Numbered from the stretch's first letter, positions 43,956-52,487 are shown. The stretch is 64,000 nt of DNA from Nonomuraea pusilla (GCF_900109355.1 NZ_FOBF01000020.1:67387-131386); one strand, 5' to 3'. Notes: a model not told the origin generated them from the letters alone. Program-made: numbers and translations.

Positions 43956-45202
43956 TGGTGCGTGCTCCAGTAGTCGTCGGCGGCCTTCTGGATGCCCTCC
44001 AGGACCTCCTTGTACGTGCCGGGCTCGGTGACGAACGCGCCGAACCCGTCGAGCGCGGCGGTCAGCACGGGCGGCGGCGTGGCCTCGAAGTAGCGGTTGA
44101 CCAGGCGGTACGTGCCGCTGCCCGCGTCCTTGGTGACGGCGCCGAGCGCCTGGTCGGCGATGGCCACCTTCGGGTTGGCGCTCACGTCGCCCCTGGTGGT
44201 GGCCCACTTCTCCTGCGCCTGGGCGGTGGTCCACCACTTCAGGTACCTCATGCTCGCGTCCGGGTCGGCCGCCTCGGCGAGCGCGCAGAGCGGCCCGCTC
44301 TCGAAGATCATGGACGTCTTGGGCAGCGCCGGGTTGACGTTGGGGATGACGAAGAAGCCGTAGTCGGCGCCCGCCTTCATCTCGCGCTGCGTCATGCTCG
44401 TGTTGAACCAGGTGCCGAACGACACCATGGCGGCCTTGCCGTTCTTCAGCACGTCGCCGGGGTCGGTCTTGTCGCCGGGGTTGATGAAGTAGCCGGCGTC
44501 GATGAGGGCCTTCCACCGCTCCATCACCGCCACCACGCCGGGGTCGGTGTACTTGGCCTTGCCGGTGGACAGCCGGTCGTACAGGTCGGGGTCGGTGCCG
44601 GCCATGAGCTGCTCGAACCAGACGAACGAGAACAGCACGCTGGTGTGGTAGAACGCCTTCACGCCGTTCTTCTTCAGCGTCTCGGCGATGCCGACCAGGT
44701 CGTCCCAGGTGGCGGGCGGCTTCAGTCCGTACCTGTCGAAGATCTTCTTGTTGTAGAACATGCCCCAGTAGGCGACGTTCAGCGGCACGCAGTACTGCTT
44801 GCCGCCGACGGTGTAGTACGGCGCGAGGTCCTGCGACAGGTCGCCCGCCTTGATCGCCTCCTGCCAGACGGCCGTGGTGTCGGCCACCTGCCGCTGCTTG
44901 ACGATCTCCTCCAGCATCCCCCCGGTCTGCCAGGTGAACAGGTCGGGCTTGACGTCCGTGCGGAACGACGCCTTGACGAACGCCTGGTACTGCGCGGAGT
45001 CGGTGTAGCCTGACGGCTTCATGCCGAGGCCGATGGCCTGCCTGGACAGGGCGCCCATCTCCTCGAAGTACTTGCTCCAGGCGCCCTTGTCGTTGTACAG
45101 CGTCAACTCGGTCTTCTTCTTCGGCTCCGCGGCGTCGTTCGCGCCGCAGGCGGCCAGGACGAGCGCCGCCACGCCGAGCGTGGCCACACGTGACCGGAAC
45201 AT
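43952..45202 (-). CDS. Extracellular sugar-binding lipoprotein of an ABC importer
   Basis: A 416-residue solute-binding protein of the CUT1 class. A lipoprotein signal (MFRSRVATLGVAALVLAACG, lipobox LAAC, lipidated Cys19) is followed by the two-lobe fold: LTLYNDKGAWSKYFEEM, VKPDLFTWQTGGMLEEIV, the hinge-region PLNVAYWGMFYNKKIFDRYGL, GKAAMVSFGTWFN, and a C-terminal TAALDGFGAFVTEPG. It captures the sugar on the outer membrane face for the two permeases that follow. It is 18 bases after the GntR gene and thus under the same operator. The ligand cannot be predicted with confidence, but the neighbours suggest an oligosaccharide or glycoside. Confidence 0.93.
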   Translation of the reverse strand: MFRSRVATLGVAALVLAACGANDAAEPKKKTELTLYNDKGAWSKYFEEMGALSRQAIGLGMKPSGYTDSAQYQAFVKASFRTDVKPDLFTWQTGGMLEEIVKQRQVADTTAVWQEAIKAGDLSQDLAPYYTVGGKQYCVPLNVAYWGMFYNKKIFDRYGLKPPATWDDLVGIAETLKKNGVKAFYHTSVLFSFVWFEQLMAGTDPDLYDRLSTGKAKYTDPGVVAVMERWKALIDAGYFINPGDKTDPGDVLKNGKAAMVSFGTWFNTSMTQREMKAGADYGFFVIPNVNPALPKTSMIFESGPLCALAEAADPDASMRYLKWWTTAQAQEKWATTRGDVSANPKVAIADQALGAVTKDAGSGTYRLVNRYFEATPPPVLTAALDGFGAFVTEPGTYKEVLEGIQKAADDYWSTHQ

Positions 45203-45220
45203 GGGCCGGCCTCCTCGTTC

Positions 45221-45919
45221 TCACTCGGGGGGTTGCAACCTGTGCTCGATGACCGTCTTCACCTCGACCAGGTGGGCCCGCATGCGCTCCTCGGCCGCCG
45301 AGAGGTCGCGCGCCTCGATGGCCTGCAGGATCGCCAGGTGCTCCTCGTAGTCGCGGCGCCGGTCGTCGAAGATCTGGAGGATCTCCCGCTGTTCGGGAGC
45401 GTGGACGGTGAGCAGCGAGTCGACGACCTGGTGCAGGACGCCGTTGCCCGCGGCGCGGGCGGTCTCGCCGTGGAAGGCCATGTTCGCGTCGTGCAGCTCG
45501 GCGTCCTCGCCGCGCAGGTGGGTGCCCGCCTCGGCGAGCACCCGCCGCAGCGCCGCCAGTTCCTCGCCGGAGGCGTGGCGCGCCGCCATGGCGGCGAGCG
45601 GCGGCTCGATGACGATGCGGGCGCCGAGCAGTTCCAGGAGCTGGGCGGCGCGCATCTCGCGCATGTTGGGGTTGGGCAGGACGACGCGCTCGATGTCGGC
45701 GCCGACGTAGATGCCGGAGCCGTGCCGCAGCTCGATCGCGCCGGTGGCCTCCAGCCTGCGCAGCGCCTCGCGCAGGGTCGGGGTGGTGACGGCGAAGCGC
45801 TGCGACAGCTCCCTCGTCGAGGGCAGCCTGTCGCCGGGCCGGTGCCCTCCCGTACGGATGAGCTCCAGCATGCGCTCGGTCAGCGCGTCGGAGAGCGTGG
45901 GCCGCGAAACCTCGGACAT
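45221..45919 (-). CDS. FadR-subfamily GntR transcriptional regulator
   Basis: A 232-residue regulator. Residues 8-75 form the winged helix (RPGDRLPSTRELSQRFAVTTPTLREALRRLEATGAIELRHGSGIYV). The C-terminal all-helical FCD ligand domain has the metal-binding pattern HDANMAFHGETARAAGN, and HLAILQAIEARDLSAAEERMRAHL closes the protein. The ATG at 45919 is preferred to a GTG at 45937 because that GTG lies inside the operator palindrome. There is no ribosome-binding site, and the predicted transcription start is at or next to the ATG, so the mRNA may be leaderless. It heads the importer operon and probably represses itself and the plus-strand operon at 33604. Confidence 0.9.
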   Translation of the reverse strand: MSEVSRPTLSDALTERMLELIRTGGHRPGDRLPSTRELSQRFAVTTPTLREALRRLEATGAIELRHGSGIYVGADIERVVLPNPNMREMRAAQLLELLGARIVIEPPLAAMAARHASGEELAALRRVLAEAGTHLRGEDAELHDANMAFHGETARAAGNGVLHQVVDSLLTVHAPEQREILQIFDDRRRDYEEHLAILQAIEARDLSAAEERMRAHLVEVKTVIEHRLQPPE

Positions 45920-45922
45920 ATC

Positions 45923-45956
45923 AAGTGATCTAATCACTTCTCGGCACGGGAGTCCA
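45923..45956 (-). promoter_or_regulatory. GntR promoter with perfect palindromic operator
   Basis: AAGTGATCTAATCACTT (45923-45939) is a perfect palindrome of 7-base arms around CTA, ending 3 bases before the GntR start codon. On the minus strand, TGGACT (45956-45951) and TTAGAT or TAGATC (around 45933-45927) make the promoter with a 17-18-base spacer, overlapping the operator. A near-identical site is in the promoter at 33552-33568. Confidence 0.75.
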
Positions 45957-45981
45957 TGGTCGTTCCCGCCGGAGACGCGGC

Positions 45982-46010
45982 GAGGCGCCCGGCGACGAGC
46001 CGGGCGCCTC
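45982..46010. terminator. Hairpin terminator after the Ig-like repeat gene
   Basis: GAGGCGCCCGGC (45982-45993) and GCCGGGCGCCTC (45999-46010) form a perfect 12-bp stem around GACGA. It lies 19 bases beyond the minus-strand stop at 46029 and before the GntR promoter, so it insulates the two units. Confidence 0.75.
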
Positions 46011-46028
46011 AGAGATCGCGGGGGACGG

Positions 46029-47741
46029 TCAGGAGCAGGTGACCTTGTAGGACACCTGGTCGGAGAACATCGTCGTCGGGCTCAGCACCTCCACCCAGCC
46101 GGTGCTCTTCACCGTGGACTTCTGCGGGTGGTACGTCACCGTGGCGGTCCTCGTCAGCGGGCCGCCCTCGGGGAACGAGAGCTCCTCCACGCCGCTTCCC
46201 GTGCTGTTGTCGTAGAACCAGACGTACCGGACCGGCTCCTTCAACGGGGCGGAGACGGTGATGGTGACGCTGAAGGTCAACGTCGTCGGGCAGGCGCCCT
46301 GGTAGTCGTCGGGCGTGACCTTGCCCTCGACCGCGACGACGGTGCCGCCCGCGTCCACCGGCGGCTTGCCGTCGCAGATCACGGAGACCTCGGCCGGCTT
46401 GCTCTTCACCACGCCGGACGCCGTCGTCACCTCCAGCCAGGCCGAACCGACCTTGCTGAAGCGCACCGGCCAGGTGTACCTGAGCGTCTGGTCCTCCAGG
46501 AGCGTCACGTCCTGCGCCCGGGTGTAGCCGCCGTCGGCCCAGCGCCAGCGGTAGGACGCCTCCGTCCCCGCGGGGGCCTTGACCCTGACCGCGGCCGTCG
46601 CCCAGTACGGGTTGCCGGTCATGGCGCAGGGGGCGTTCTGCGGGCTGTACATGCTGACGGCGGTGTCGCCCAGCTCGACGTCGGCGCCGCAGGTGATGGT
46701 GAACGCCACCGGCACCGTCGTGGCCGCGTTCGGGGTGAGCACCTGGAGCCTGGCCGAGCCGCGCGGCAGTTTCGCCGGTTCCGCCACCTTCCAGACCATG
46801 GCGATGCTCGCGGTGAGGTCGCCCGCCTTCAGCTCGATCTCGCCGGGCACCTTCACGCCGTCGCTCCTGACCCACTGGTACGTCACCCTGGTCGGCTTGG
46901 TGACGGCCAGCTCGGCCTGGAACCCGAACTCCAGCGGCCCGGCGCAGGGGCCCTGGTAGGAGTCGGGCATGACGCGCGGGCTCGTGACGGCGGCCCGCGC
47001 CGGGTCCTCCTGCGGCGGCCGGCTGCAGGTCACCTGGTAGGCGACGCTGTTCGACCGGTGGATCACCCGGCCGGCCGCGTCGAGCACCTCCAGGTGCCTG
47101 GTGCCGGAAGCGCTCGCCAGGAACGTACGGGTCGAGGTGACCCGGGTGCCCGACAGCAGCCGCTCGGCCGGCTGCGGCCCGCCGTCGCTGTCCACCCAGC
47201 GGTAGCGCACGGCCCCGCCCTTGATCGTGCCGGTGAACGTCACCCGGTGCCCCGGCAGCGGGCAGGCGCCCTCGTACCGCTCGGGGGCGGCGACGTACGC
47301 GCTGACCCGCTCCCCGGCGCCGGGCTGCGACGTCGTCACCTTGCCCGGCGTGAGGCAGGTGACGGCGAAGCGGGCCCTCGCCGACGTCGTCCTGCGCGGG
47401 CTCAGCACCTGTACGGCCTGCCAGCCCGAGGTGCTGGAGCCGAACGTCCGGACGTCGCGCAGCAGCACGGCGCCGCCCTTCACGCCCACGGTCCTGACCG
47501 GGCCCTTGCCGCCGTCGCCACGCACCCAGCGGTAGGTGATCCGGGTCGCGCCGCGCACCGACACGCGGGCCACGAACTCGGTCGTCGCGGGGCAACCGCC
47601 CTCGTACTGCGCGGGCAGCGCCCGCGGTCTCTCCACCTTCACGGCGACGGCTCCGCTCGCCCCCCAGGCGGGGGCGGCGAGCACGCCCGTGGCCATCACG
47701 AGGGCGGCCAGCGCCGTCCCCATCGTCCTCAACACGCGCAC
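46029..47741 (-). CDS. Secreted protein of five Ig-like modules
   Basis: A 570-residue exported protein. A signal peptide (MRVLRTMGTALAALVMATGVLA, cleaved near APAWGAS) precedes five tandem modules of about 105 residues. Each has exactly two cysteines about 80 apart (C50-C129, C160-C239, C266-C351, C372-C456, C484-C569) and shared words: YEGxCP or YQGxCP, YRWVxSDG, LEVLxP and a closing VTC. This is an immunoglobulin-like beta-sandwich repeat with one disulfide per module. No catalytic motif, sortase signal or membrane anchor is seen, so it is probably an adhesive or structural extracellular protein. The start is the GTG at 47741 with GGAG upstream. Its function is unknown. Confidence 0.8.
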   Translation of the reverse strand: MRVLRTMGTALAALVMATGVLAAPAWGASGAVAVKVERPRALPAQYEGGCPATTEFVARVSVRGATRITYRWVRGDGGKGPVRTVGVKGGAVLLRDVRTFGSSTSGWQAVQVLSPRRTTSARARFAVTCLTPGKVTTSQPGAGERVSAYVAAPERYEGACPLPGHRVTFTGTIKGGAVRYRWVDSDGGPQPAERLLSGTRVTSTRTFLASASGTRHLEVLDAAGRVIHRSNSVAYQVTCSRPPQEDPARAAVTSPRVMPDSYQGPCAGPLEFGFQAELAVTKPTRVTYQWVRSDGVKVPGEIELKAGDLTASIAMVWKVAEPAKLPRGSARLQVLTPNAATTVPVAFTITCGADVELGDTAVSMYSPQNAPCAMTGNPYWATAAVRVKAPAGTEASYRWRWADGGYTRAQDVTLLEDQTLRYTWPVRFSKVGSAWLEVTTASGVVKSKPAEVSVICDGKPPVDAGGTVVAVEGKVTPDDYQGACPTTLTFSVTITVSAPLKEPVRYVWFYDNSTGSGVEELSFPEGGPLTRTATVTYHPQKSTVKSTGWVEVLSPTTMFSDQVSYKVTCS

Positions 47742-47773
47742 TCCAGTTTTTCGCCGCAGCGTCTTCCCGCCGC

Positions 47774-47808
47774 CTTGGAACGCGCTTGGAGAACCTTGTG
47801 ATCTTGGA
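47774..47808. promoter_or_regulatory. CTTGGA repeats upstream of the Ig-like gene
   Basis: CTTGGA occurs at 47774-47779, 47785-47790 and 47803-47808, the first two exactly 11 bases apart. Eleven-base-spaced heptads are the hallmark of SARP/AfsR-type operators, and an AfsR-like regulator is encoded 0.7 kb away. Similar repeats precede the FAD-oxidase gene at 52488. Confidence 0.4.
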
Positions 47809-47833
47809 GTTTCCCCCCGCCACTGAGCGCCGC

Positions 47834-48358
47834 TCAGCGGGCGAGGAGGCCGCGCAGCTGCTCAATCTGGGCGTCCCTGGACGCCCGCACCCGCTCCGCC
47901 CACGCCTTGACCTCGGGGTTGGCGCCGCCGGACAGCTCGGTCCCCGCCATGCGGACCGCGTCGCCCTGGTGGGAGATCAGCAGGGTCGCCAGGTCGCGGT
48001 CGAAGGAGCGCGACCGCTTCAGCGCCCTGATCTTCGTGGCGTCGGTCTCCGGCATGCCGCCGTGGTGGTCGTGGGCGCCGGAGGGCGCGGTGAGCGGCTG
48101 GCCCCAGGCGTGCAGCCAGCGCAGCATCATCTCGACCTCGTCCTGCTGGGTGGCCTGTACGGCCGCGGTCAGCGTCCTGAGCTCGGGCGAGGCCGCCTTG
48201 GACGCGCCGAGCGCGGCCAGGGCGATGCCCTGCCGGTGGTGCTGGACCATCATCTGGACGAACATCACGTCCTCGGCGTTGAGCGGCGCCTCCGGCTCAC
48301 GCCCGCACGCGGCGAGCGCCAGCAGCAGCGCCAGGGTCACGACCAGCAGTCGTCTCAC
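47834..48358 (-). CDS. DUF305 lipoprotein
   Basis: A 174-residue protein with a lipoprotein signal (VTLALLLALAACG, lipobox LAAC). Its four-helix DUF305 domain carries the family's histidine/methionine motifs: DVMFVQMMVQHHRQGIALA, a second EVEMMLRWLHAWG, HDHHGGMPE and LLISHQGDAVRMAGTEL. DUF305 proteins are ferritin-like and are often found with copper-handling genes; the many Met and His residues support metal binding at the cell surface. The start is a GTG at 48358. No copper ATPase or metallochaperone is adjacent. An imperfect inverted repeat lies upstream at 48389-48401. Confidence 0.86.
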   Translation of the reverse strand: MRRLLVVTLALLLALAACGREPEAPLNAEDVMFVQMMVQHHRQGIALAALGASKAASPELRTLTAAVQATQQDEVEMMLRWLHAWGQPLTAPSGAHDHHGGMPETDATKIRALKRSRSFDRDLATLLISHQGDAVRMAGTELSGGANPEVKAWAERVRASRDAQIEQLRGLLAR

Positions 48359-48388
48359 CGGAACCCCCGGGGACCGTCGCCATTAAAA

Positions 48389-48401
48389 AGGAAAGCTTCC
48401 T
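48389..48401. promoter_or_regulatory. Inverted repeat upstream of the DUF305 gene
   Basis: AGGAAAGCTTCCT has 5-base arms (AGGAA/TTCCT) around AGC in an unusually A/T-rich patch (TTAAAAAGGAAAGC) about 30 bases before the DUF305 start on the minus strand. It could be an operator or part of the promoter. No regulator can be assigned. Confidence 0.35.
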
Positions 48402-48453
48402 AAGCGTTACGCGAATCGCGGGGTCGCGCAAGCCTCCGGCGACTCCCGTCCGG

Positions 48454-51400
48454 TCAGGGCGCCGGCGCGGCTCCGAGCCTGCGCAGCAGCGACGCGCTCG
48501 CGCGTTCCAGGTGGCGCAGCCCCAGGGCCCGGTGCACGTCGCGGGCCGACCTGGCGTGCGCGCGCGCCCCCTCCACATCCCCCGTACGGTGCAGGAGCAT
48601 CGCCACGACGTCGTGCAGCGTCCCCCACGAGACGCAGCCCGTGCCCATCGTCACGAACTCGTGGGCGATGGGCAGCAGGTCGGCCAGCAGGTCCTCCGGG
48701 TCCGGACGGCCCAGCATGGCCGACACCAGCCCCCACTGCCAGGCCACGAACTGCCACGTCCAGTCGCGCGGCATCGCCACGCCCCAGCGGTCCATCAGCC
48801 GGTGCGCCAGCGCGTGGTCCCCCGACTCCGCGGCGGCGAGGACGGCCGTCGGCCGCAGCGGCAGGTTCGACTCGTCCGCCCCGCACTCGACCAGCTCGGG
48901 CAGCAGCGGGCTGCGCAGCCCCCTGCCCCTGTCGATGAAGAACCCGCCGATGAGCTTCAACGCGTCCGCGCCCCACAGGCTGGTACGGCTGTAGCTGCCG
49001 GCGGCCCGCGCCGCGAGCCGCTCCGCCTCCGCCCAGTCGCCCGCCAGCACCGCACGCCCCGTCGCCGCGAACCCGACCTGCGTCTCGAACTCGGGCATGC
49101 GCACCTCCGCCGTCATGCGCAGGCAGCGGGCCAGCTCGGCGTCGTACTCGGCGAGCCGCCCCCACTTGAGCAGCCCCGGCATCCGATGCATGCGGGCGAT
49201 CAGCTCGGTGGCGCGCGGCAGCCCCGGCAGGGTGAGGATCTCCTCGGCCGCCCGGTGCCGCTCCTCGTCGCGCTCCGGCATCTGCGACGCGATGAGGAAG
49301 TTGTTCAGCGTGCGGGCCAGCAGCCGCGGGTCGCCCAGCCCCCTCGCCAGCTCCACCGCCCGCAGCGCGTGCCGCCGCCCCTCCTCGCGGCGCTCCCCGT
49401 AGTACAGCTCCACGCCGAGCGTGCCCAGCAGCTCCGCCCGGGTCGCCACCGCCACGGGGTCGAGCCGGGCGAGCTGGTCCTCCAGCACGCTCACCATGCG
49501 CTGGTCCACCACGCCGTACGAGCGCCAGTTCCACAGCGTGATGCCGCCGAAGACGCTCGCCGCCTCGATGACCGCGGCGTCGTCGCCGAGCGCGGTCGCC
49601 AGCGTGACGGCCTCGTCCAGCACGATCCGCGCGCCCACCACGTCGCCCGTGACCCGCATCGCCCGGCCCAGGCCGATGAGGATCGGGCAGCGGGTGTCGG
49701 CGGGCCCCGCGGCGCACGCGTCGAGCGCCTGCTCCCAGTACATGACGGCCTCGTCGTAGGCCAGCCGGGCGCCGGCCTGCCGCGCCGCCTCGACCGCGTA
49801 CCTGACCGCCCTGTCCGCGTACCCGGCGCGGGCGGCCAGCCCGAAGTGGTGCGCCAGGGCGGGCAGCCGCGCGGCGACCTCGCCGTGGCACAGCGTCTCG
49901 ACGGCCTCGCCGACGCGGCCGTGGAGCTGCGCCCGCTGCCTGCGGCTCAGCCCCGAGTACAGCGCCTCCTGGACGAGCGCGTGCGAGAAGCGGTAGTCCC
50001 ACCCGCCCTCGACCTCGACGAGGAGGCCGGTGGCCACGGCCGGTTCGAGCAGCATCATCAGGCGGGTGCCGCCGATGCCCGTGGCCGTCTCCAGGACGTC
50101 GGCGTCCACGTCCCTGCCGATGACGGCGGCGGCGCGCAGCAGCGTCTGCGTGTCCTCCGGCAGCCTGGACACCCGCTGGCCGATCACGTCGCGCACGCCG
50201 TCGGGCACGGCGAGCCCGGCCACGTCCGCCACCTCGACGCGGTCCCCCGGGTGGGCGCTGGTGAGCAGGCGCAGCAGCTCCCCCAGGAAGAACGGGTTGC
50301 CGCCGGTGCGGTCGTGCAGCGCGCGGGCCAGCTCGGGCCCGGCGGCGGACCGGCCGGCGGCCCGCAGGTAGTCGGCGATCTGCTCGGGCGTGAGCGGGGC
50401 GACGTTCATCCGCTCGGTGCCGCTCTGCCTGGCCAGCTCGCCCAGCGCCTCGACGAACGGCTGCCTGCCGCCTCCCGGCTCCTGCCGCACCGTGGCGAGC
50501 ACCAGCAGCGGCACCCGGTGCAGGTCCGCGCCGAGGTGGGTGAGCAGCTTCAGCGACGCCGCGTCGGCCCAGTGCAGGTCCTCCATGACGATCAGCGCGG
50601 GCGCGGCGGCGGCCTGCCCGGCCAGGGCGCGGGCGACGGCGTCGTACAGCAGGAAGCGGGCGGTGTCCGGGTCGGCGGAGCCCTCGGCCGCGGGGGCGTC
50701 CGAGCCTTCCGACAGGCGGTGGGCGAGCCGCTGCGGCTCGCCGGGCAGCGCCCGCAGCGCCTGGATCCACGGCCAGAACGCGGGGGCGCCGTTGCCGTCG
50801 ACGCACCGGCTCCACGCCACGTCCACGCCGCGTTCCGCCGCCGTCTCGGCGGCGGCCTCGGCCAGGCGGGTCTTGCCTACGCCCGACTCGCCGCACACGA
50901 GGAACACGCCGCCCGCGCCGCGCCCGAGGTCGTCGAGTCGCTCGCCGATCCTGCGCAGGTGCGGCTCGCGCCCGACCAGCACCCTGCCGACCTGCCCGGC
51001 ACCCGCCTGCCCGGTGCCCATCTGACCGGCGCCGGTCTGACCGGCGGTGGTCTGACCAGCGGCGGGCTGTCGCGCGGGCGGCTCCTCCGGGCGGGGCACG
51101 CCCGCCGGCCACGGCCCCGGCAGCGACTCGTCCTGGTGCAGGACGGCCTGTTCCAGCCTGCGCAGCTCGGGGCCCGGCGCGAGGCCCAGCTCGTCGGCGA
51201 GCAGCGCGCGGCAGCGCTGGTACGCGGTCAGCGCCTCGGCCTGCCTGCCGTCGCGGTACAGCGCCCGCATCAGCAGCCCCCACAGGCCCTCCCGGTACGG
51301 GTCACGCGCGAGCAGCTGCTCCGCCTCGGCGGCGGCCTCGGCCGCCCGGCCCAGCGCCAGCCACGCCTCGGCCCGCGCCGTCAGCGCCGACACGCGCACG

Positions 51401-51957
51401 CCGCCCAGCCTGGCGATCGTGGACTTGGCGAACGGCTCGTCGGACAGGTCGGCCAGCGGCTCGCCGCGCCACTCCGCGAGGGCGGGCGCGAGGAGCCGCT
51501 CGGCCCCTGCCGGGTCGCCCGCCGCGAGCGCGGCCTGCGCCGCCTCCGCGGCCCGCTCGAACCGGTGGGCGTCCACCTGACCGGGTTCGACGTCGAGCAG
51601 GTAGCCCGGCTCCCTCGTCCGCAGGACCCGCGCGGGCGTGCGGGGGCTGCGGTGCGGCTCCAGCGTCTTGCGCAGGTGTGAGATGTACGCCTGGAGCGTT
51701 CCAGTGGCGCTGGACGGCGGCTCGTCGGCCCACAGCCGGTCGATGAGCTGGTCGAGCGGCACGACGTGCGGGGCGTTCAGCACCAGCAGCGCCAGCACGG
51801 CGCGCTGTTTGCGTGATCCCAGGTCGAGCGCGGCCCCGCCGGGGCCCAGCACTTCGAGCGTGCCGAGGATGCGGAAGTCCAGGAGGGGCGCCGTCGGCCC
51901 GGCTCGGCCGCCGGGGTCCGGCGCCGGAACCCGCGTCTCGTCGGCACTCGCCCGCAT
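48454..51957 (-). CDS. AfsR/SARP-type regulator with ATPase and TPR-like regions
   Basis: A 1167-residue regulator. Residues 28-120 are an OmpR-like winged helix (LDFRILGTLEVLGPGGAALDLGSRKQRAVLALLVL, LQAYISHLRKTLEP). Residues 125-275 are the bacterial transcriptional activation domain (VDAHRFERAAEAAQ, YREGLWGLLMRALYRDGRQAEAL). A Gln/Gly-rich linker with GQTTAG and GQTGAG repeats (300-324) leads to an AAA-type ATPase with Walker A GESGVGKT (356-363), followed by a long helical repeat region. Such proteins activate secondary metabolism or stress genes. The ATG at 51957 overlaps the GNAT stop by one base (TGATG), with GGGAG upstream. Likely targets are flanking promoters with CTTGGA-type repeats; this is inference. 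Confidence 0.9.
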   Translation of the reverse strand: MRASADETRVPAPDPGGRAGPTAPLLDFRILGTLEVLGPGGAALDLGSRKQRAVLALLVLNAPHVVPLDQLIDRLWADEPPSSATGTLQAYISHLRKTLEPHRSPRTPARVLRTREPGYLLDVEPGQVDAHRFERAAEAAQAALAAGDPAGAERLLAPALAEWRGEPLADLSDEPFAKSTIARLGGVRVSALTARAEAWLALGRAAEAAAEAEQLLARDPYREGLWGLLMRALYRDGRQAEALTAYQRCRALLADELGLAPGPELRRLEQAVLHQDESLPGPWPAGVPRPEEPPARQPAAGQTTAGQTGAGQMGTGQAGAGQVGRVLVGREPHLRRIGERLDDLGRGAGGVFLVCGESGVGKTRLAEAAAETAAERGVDVAWSRCVDGNGAPAFWPWIQALRALPGEPQRLAHRLSEGSDAPAAEGSADPDTARFLLYDAVARALAGQAAAAPALIVMEDLHWADAASLKLLTHLGADLHRVPLLVLATVRQEPGGGRQPFVEALGELARQSGTERMNVAPLTPEQIADYLRAAGRSAAGPELARALHDRTGGNPFFLGELLRLLTSAHPGDRVEVADVAGLAVPDGVRDVIGQRVSRLPEDTQTLLRAAAVIGRDVDADVLETATGIGGTRLMMLLEPAVATGLLVEVEGGWDYRFSHALVQEALYSGLSRRQRAQLHGRVGEAVETLCHGEVAARLPALAHHFGLAARAGYADRAVRYAVEAARQAGARLAYDEAVMYWEQALDACAAGPADTRCPILIGLGRAMRVTGDVVGARIVLDEAVTLATALGDDAAVIEAASVFGGITLWNWRSYGVVDQRMVSVLEDQLARLDPVAVATRAELLGTLGVELYYGERREEGRRHALRAVELARGLGDPRLLARTLNNFLIASQMPERDEERHRAAEEILTLPGLPRATELIARMHRMPGLLKWGRLAEYDAELARCLRMTAEVRMPEFETQVGFAATGRAVLAGDWAEAERLAARAAGSYSRTSLWGADALKLIGGFFIDRGRGLRSPLLPELVECGADESNLPLRPTAVLAAAESGDHALAHRLMDRWGVAMPRDWTWQFVAWQWGLVSAMLGRPDPEDLLADLLPIAHEFVTMGTGCVSWGTLHDVVAMLLHRTGDVEGARAHARSARDVHRALGLRHLERASASLLRRLGAAPAP

Positions 51958-52454
51958 CACAACTCCCGAACGAGCCAAACAGCCCTATGCCGGATATTCG
52001 GCACATCATACTCAGATGCCGCATGACTGGTAACGGTGAATCCGGCCCTTTCCAGCAGGCCGGCGAGGCCGCCGTCGCCGGGGTCGGCGCGGCAGCGCAG
52101 CGCGCGCACGCCGTCCGCCCGCAGCTCGGTCAGGAGGTCGGCGAGCAGCCGCCGCCCGAGCCCGCGCCTCCTGTGGCCCGGCTCCACCGCCAGCGCGCGC
52201 AGCAGCGCCGACCGGCCCGACGCCGGCTCCCCCACCTCCACCAGCGCTCCCGCCACCGGCGGCGCCGCCGCCGGCGCGGCGACGTCGGCCAGCACGTACA
52301 GCCGGCACCTGGCCGCCGGCGCCTCGCGCAGCGCCACCAGCAGCGGAGACCTGAGCAGTGCCGGGGCCGCCCCCAGGTGAGCGGGCACCTCGCGCAGCAG
52401 CAGCGTGCTCGATCCGGGCTCCCGCCGGGGGTCCGGATCGGATGACCTTGGCAT
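51957..52454 (-). CDS. GNAT-family N-acetyltransferase
   Basis: A 165-residue protein with the acetyl-CoA-binding motif A, LAVEPGHRRRGLGRRLLADLL, preceded by a strand ending ALVEVGEP. It has a C-terminal ALRCRADPGDGGLAGLLERAGF and HRAVWLVREL, typical of small-molecule or protein acetyltransferases. Its stop overlaps the start of the AfsR-like gene by one base (TGATG), so the two are translated together, and the enzyme may act with or on that regulator. The acceptor is unknown. Its promoter is shared with the divergent FAD-oxidase gene in a 105-base gap. Confidence 0.85.
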   Translation of the reverse strand: MPRSSDPDPRREPGSSTLLLREVPAHLGAAPALLRSPLLVALREAPAARCRLYVLADVAAPAAAPPVAGALVEVGEPASGRSALLRALAVEPGHRRRGLGRRLLADLLTELRADGVRALRCRADPGDGGLAGLLERAGFTVTSHAASEYDVPNIRHRAVWLVREL

Positions 52455-52487
52455 CGCCCCAGCGTGCGACCCCCCTCTTGGGCCCCG

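Noticed and set aside
33604..45919. A secondary-metabolite gene cluster
   Set aside because: There is no polyketide synthase, peptide synthetase, terpene or RiPP core gene; importer, glycosidase and dehydratase point to sugar catabolism.
48511..51681. A 1056-codon plus-strand frame opposite the AfsR-like gene
   Set aside because: Same reason: no domain, biased composition, and the opposite strand carries intact functional motifs.
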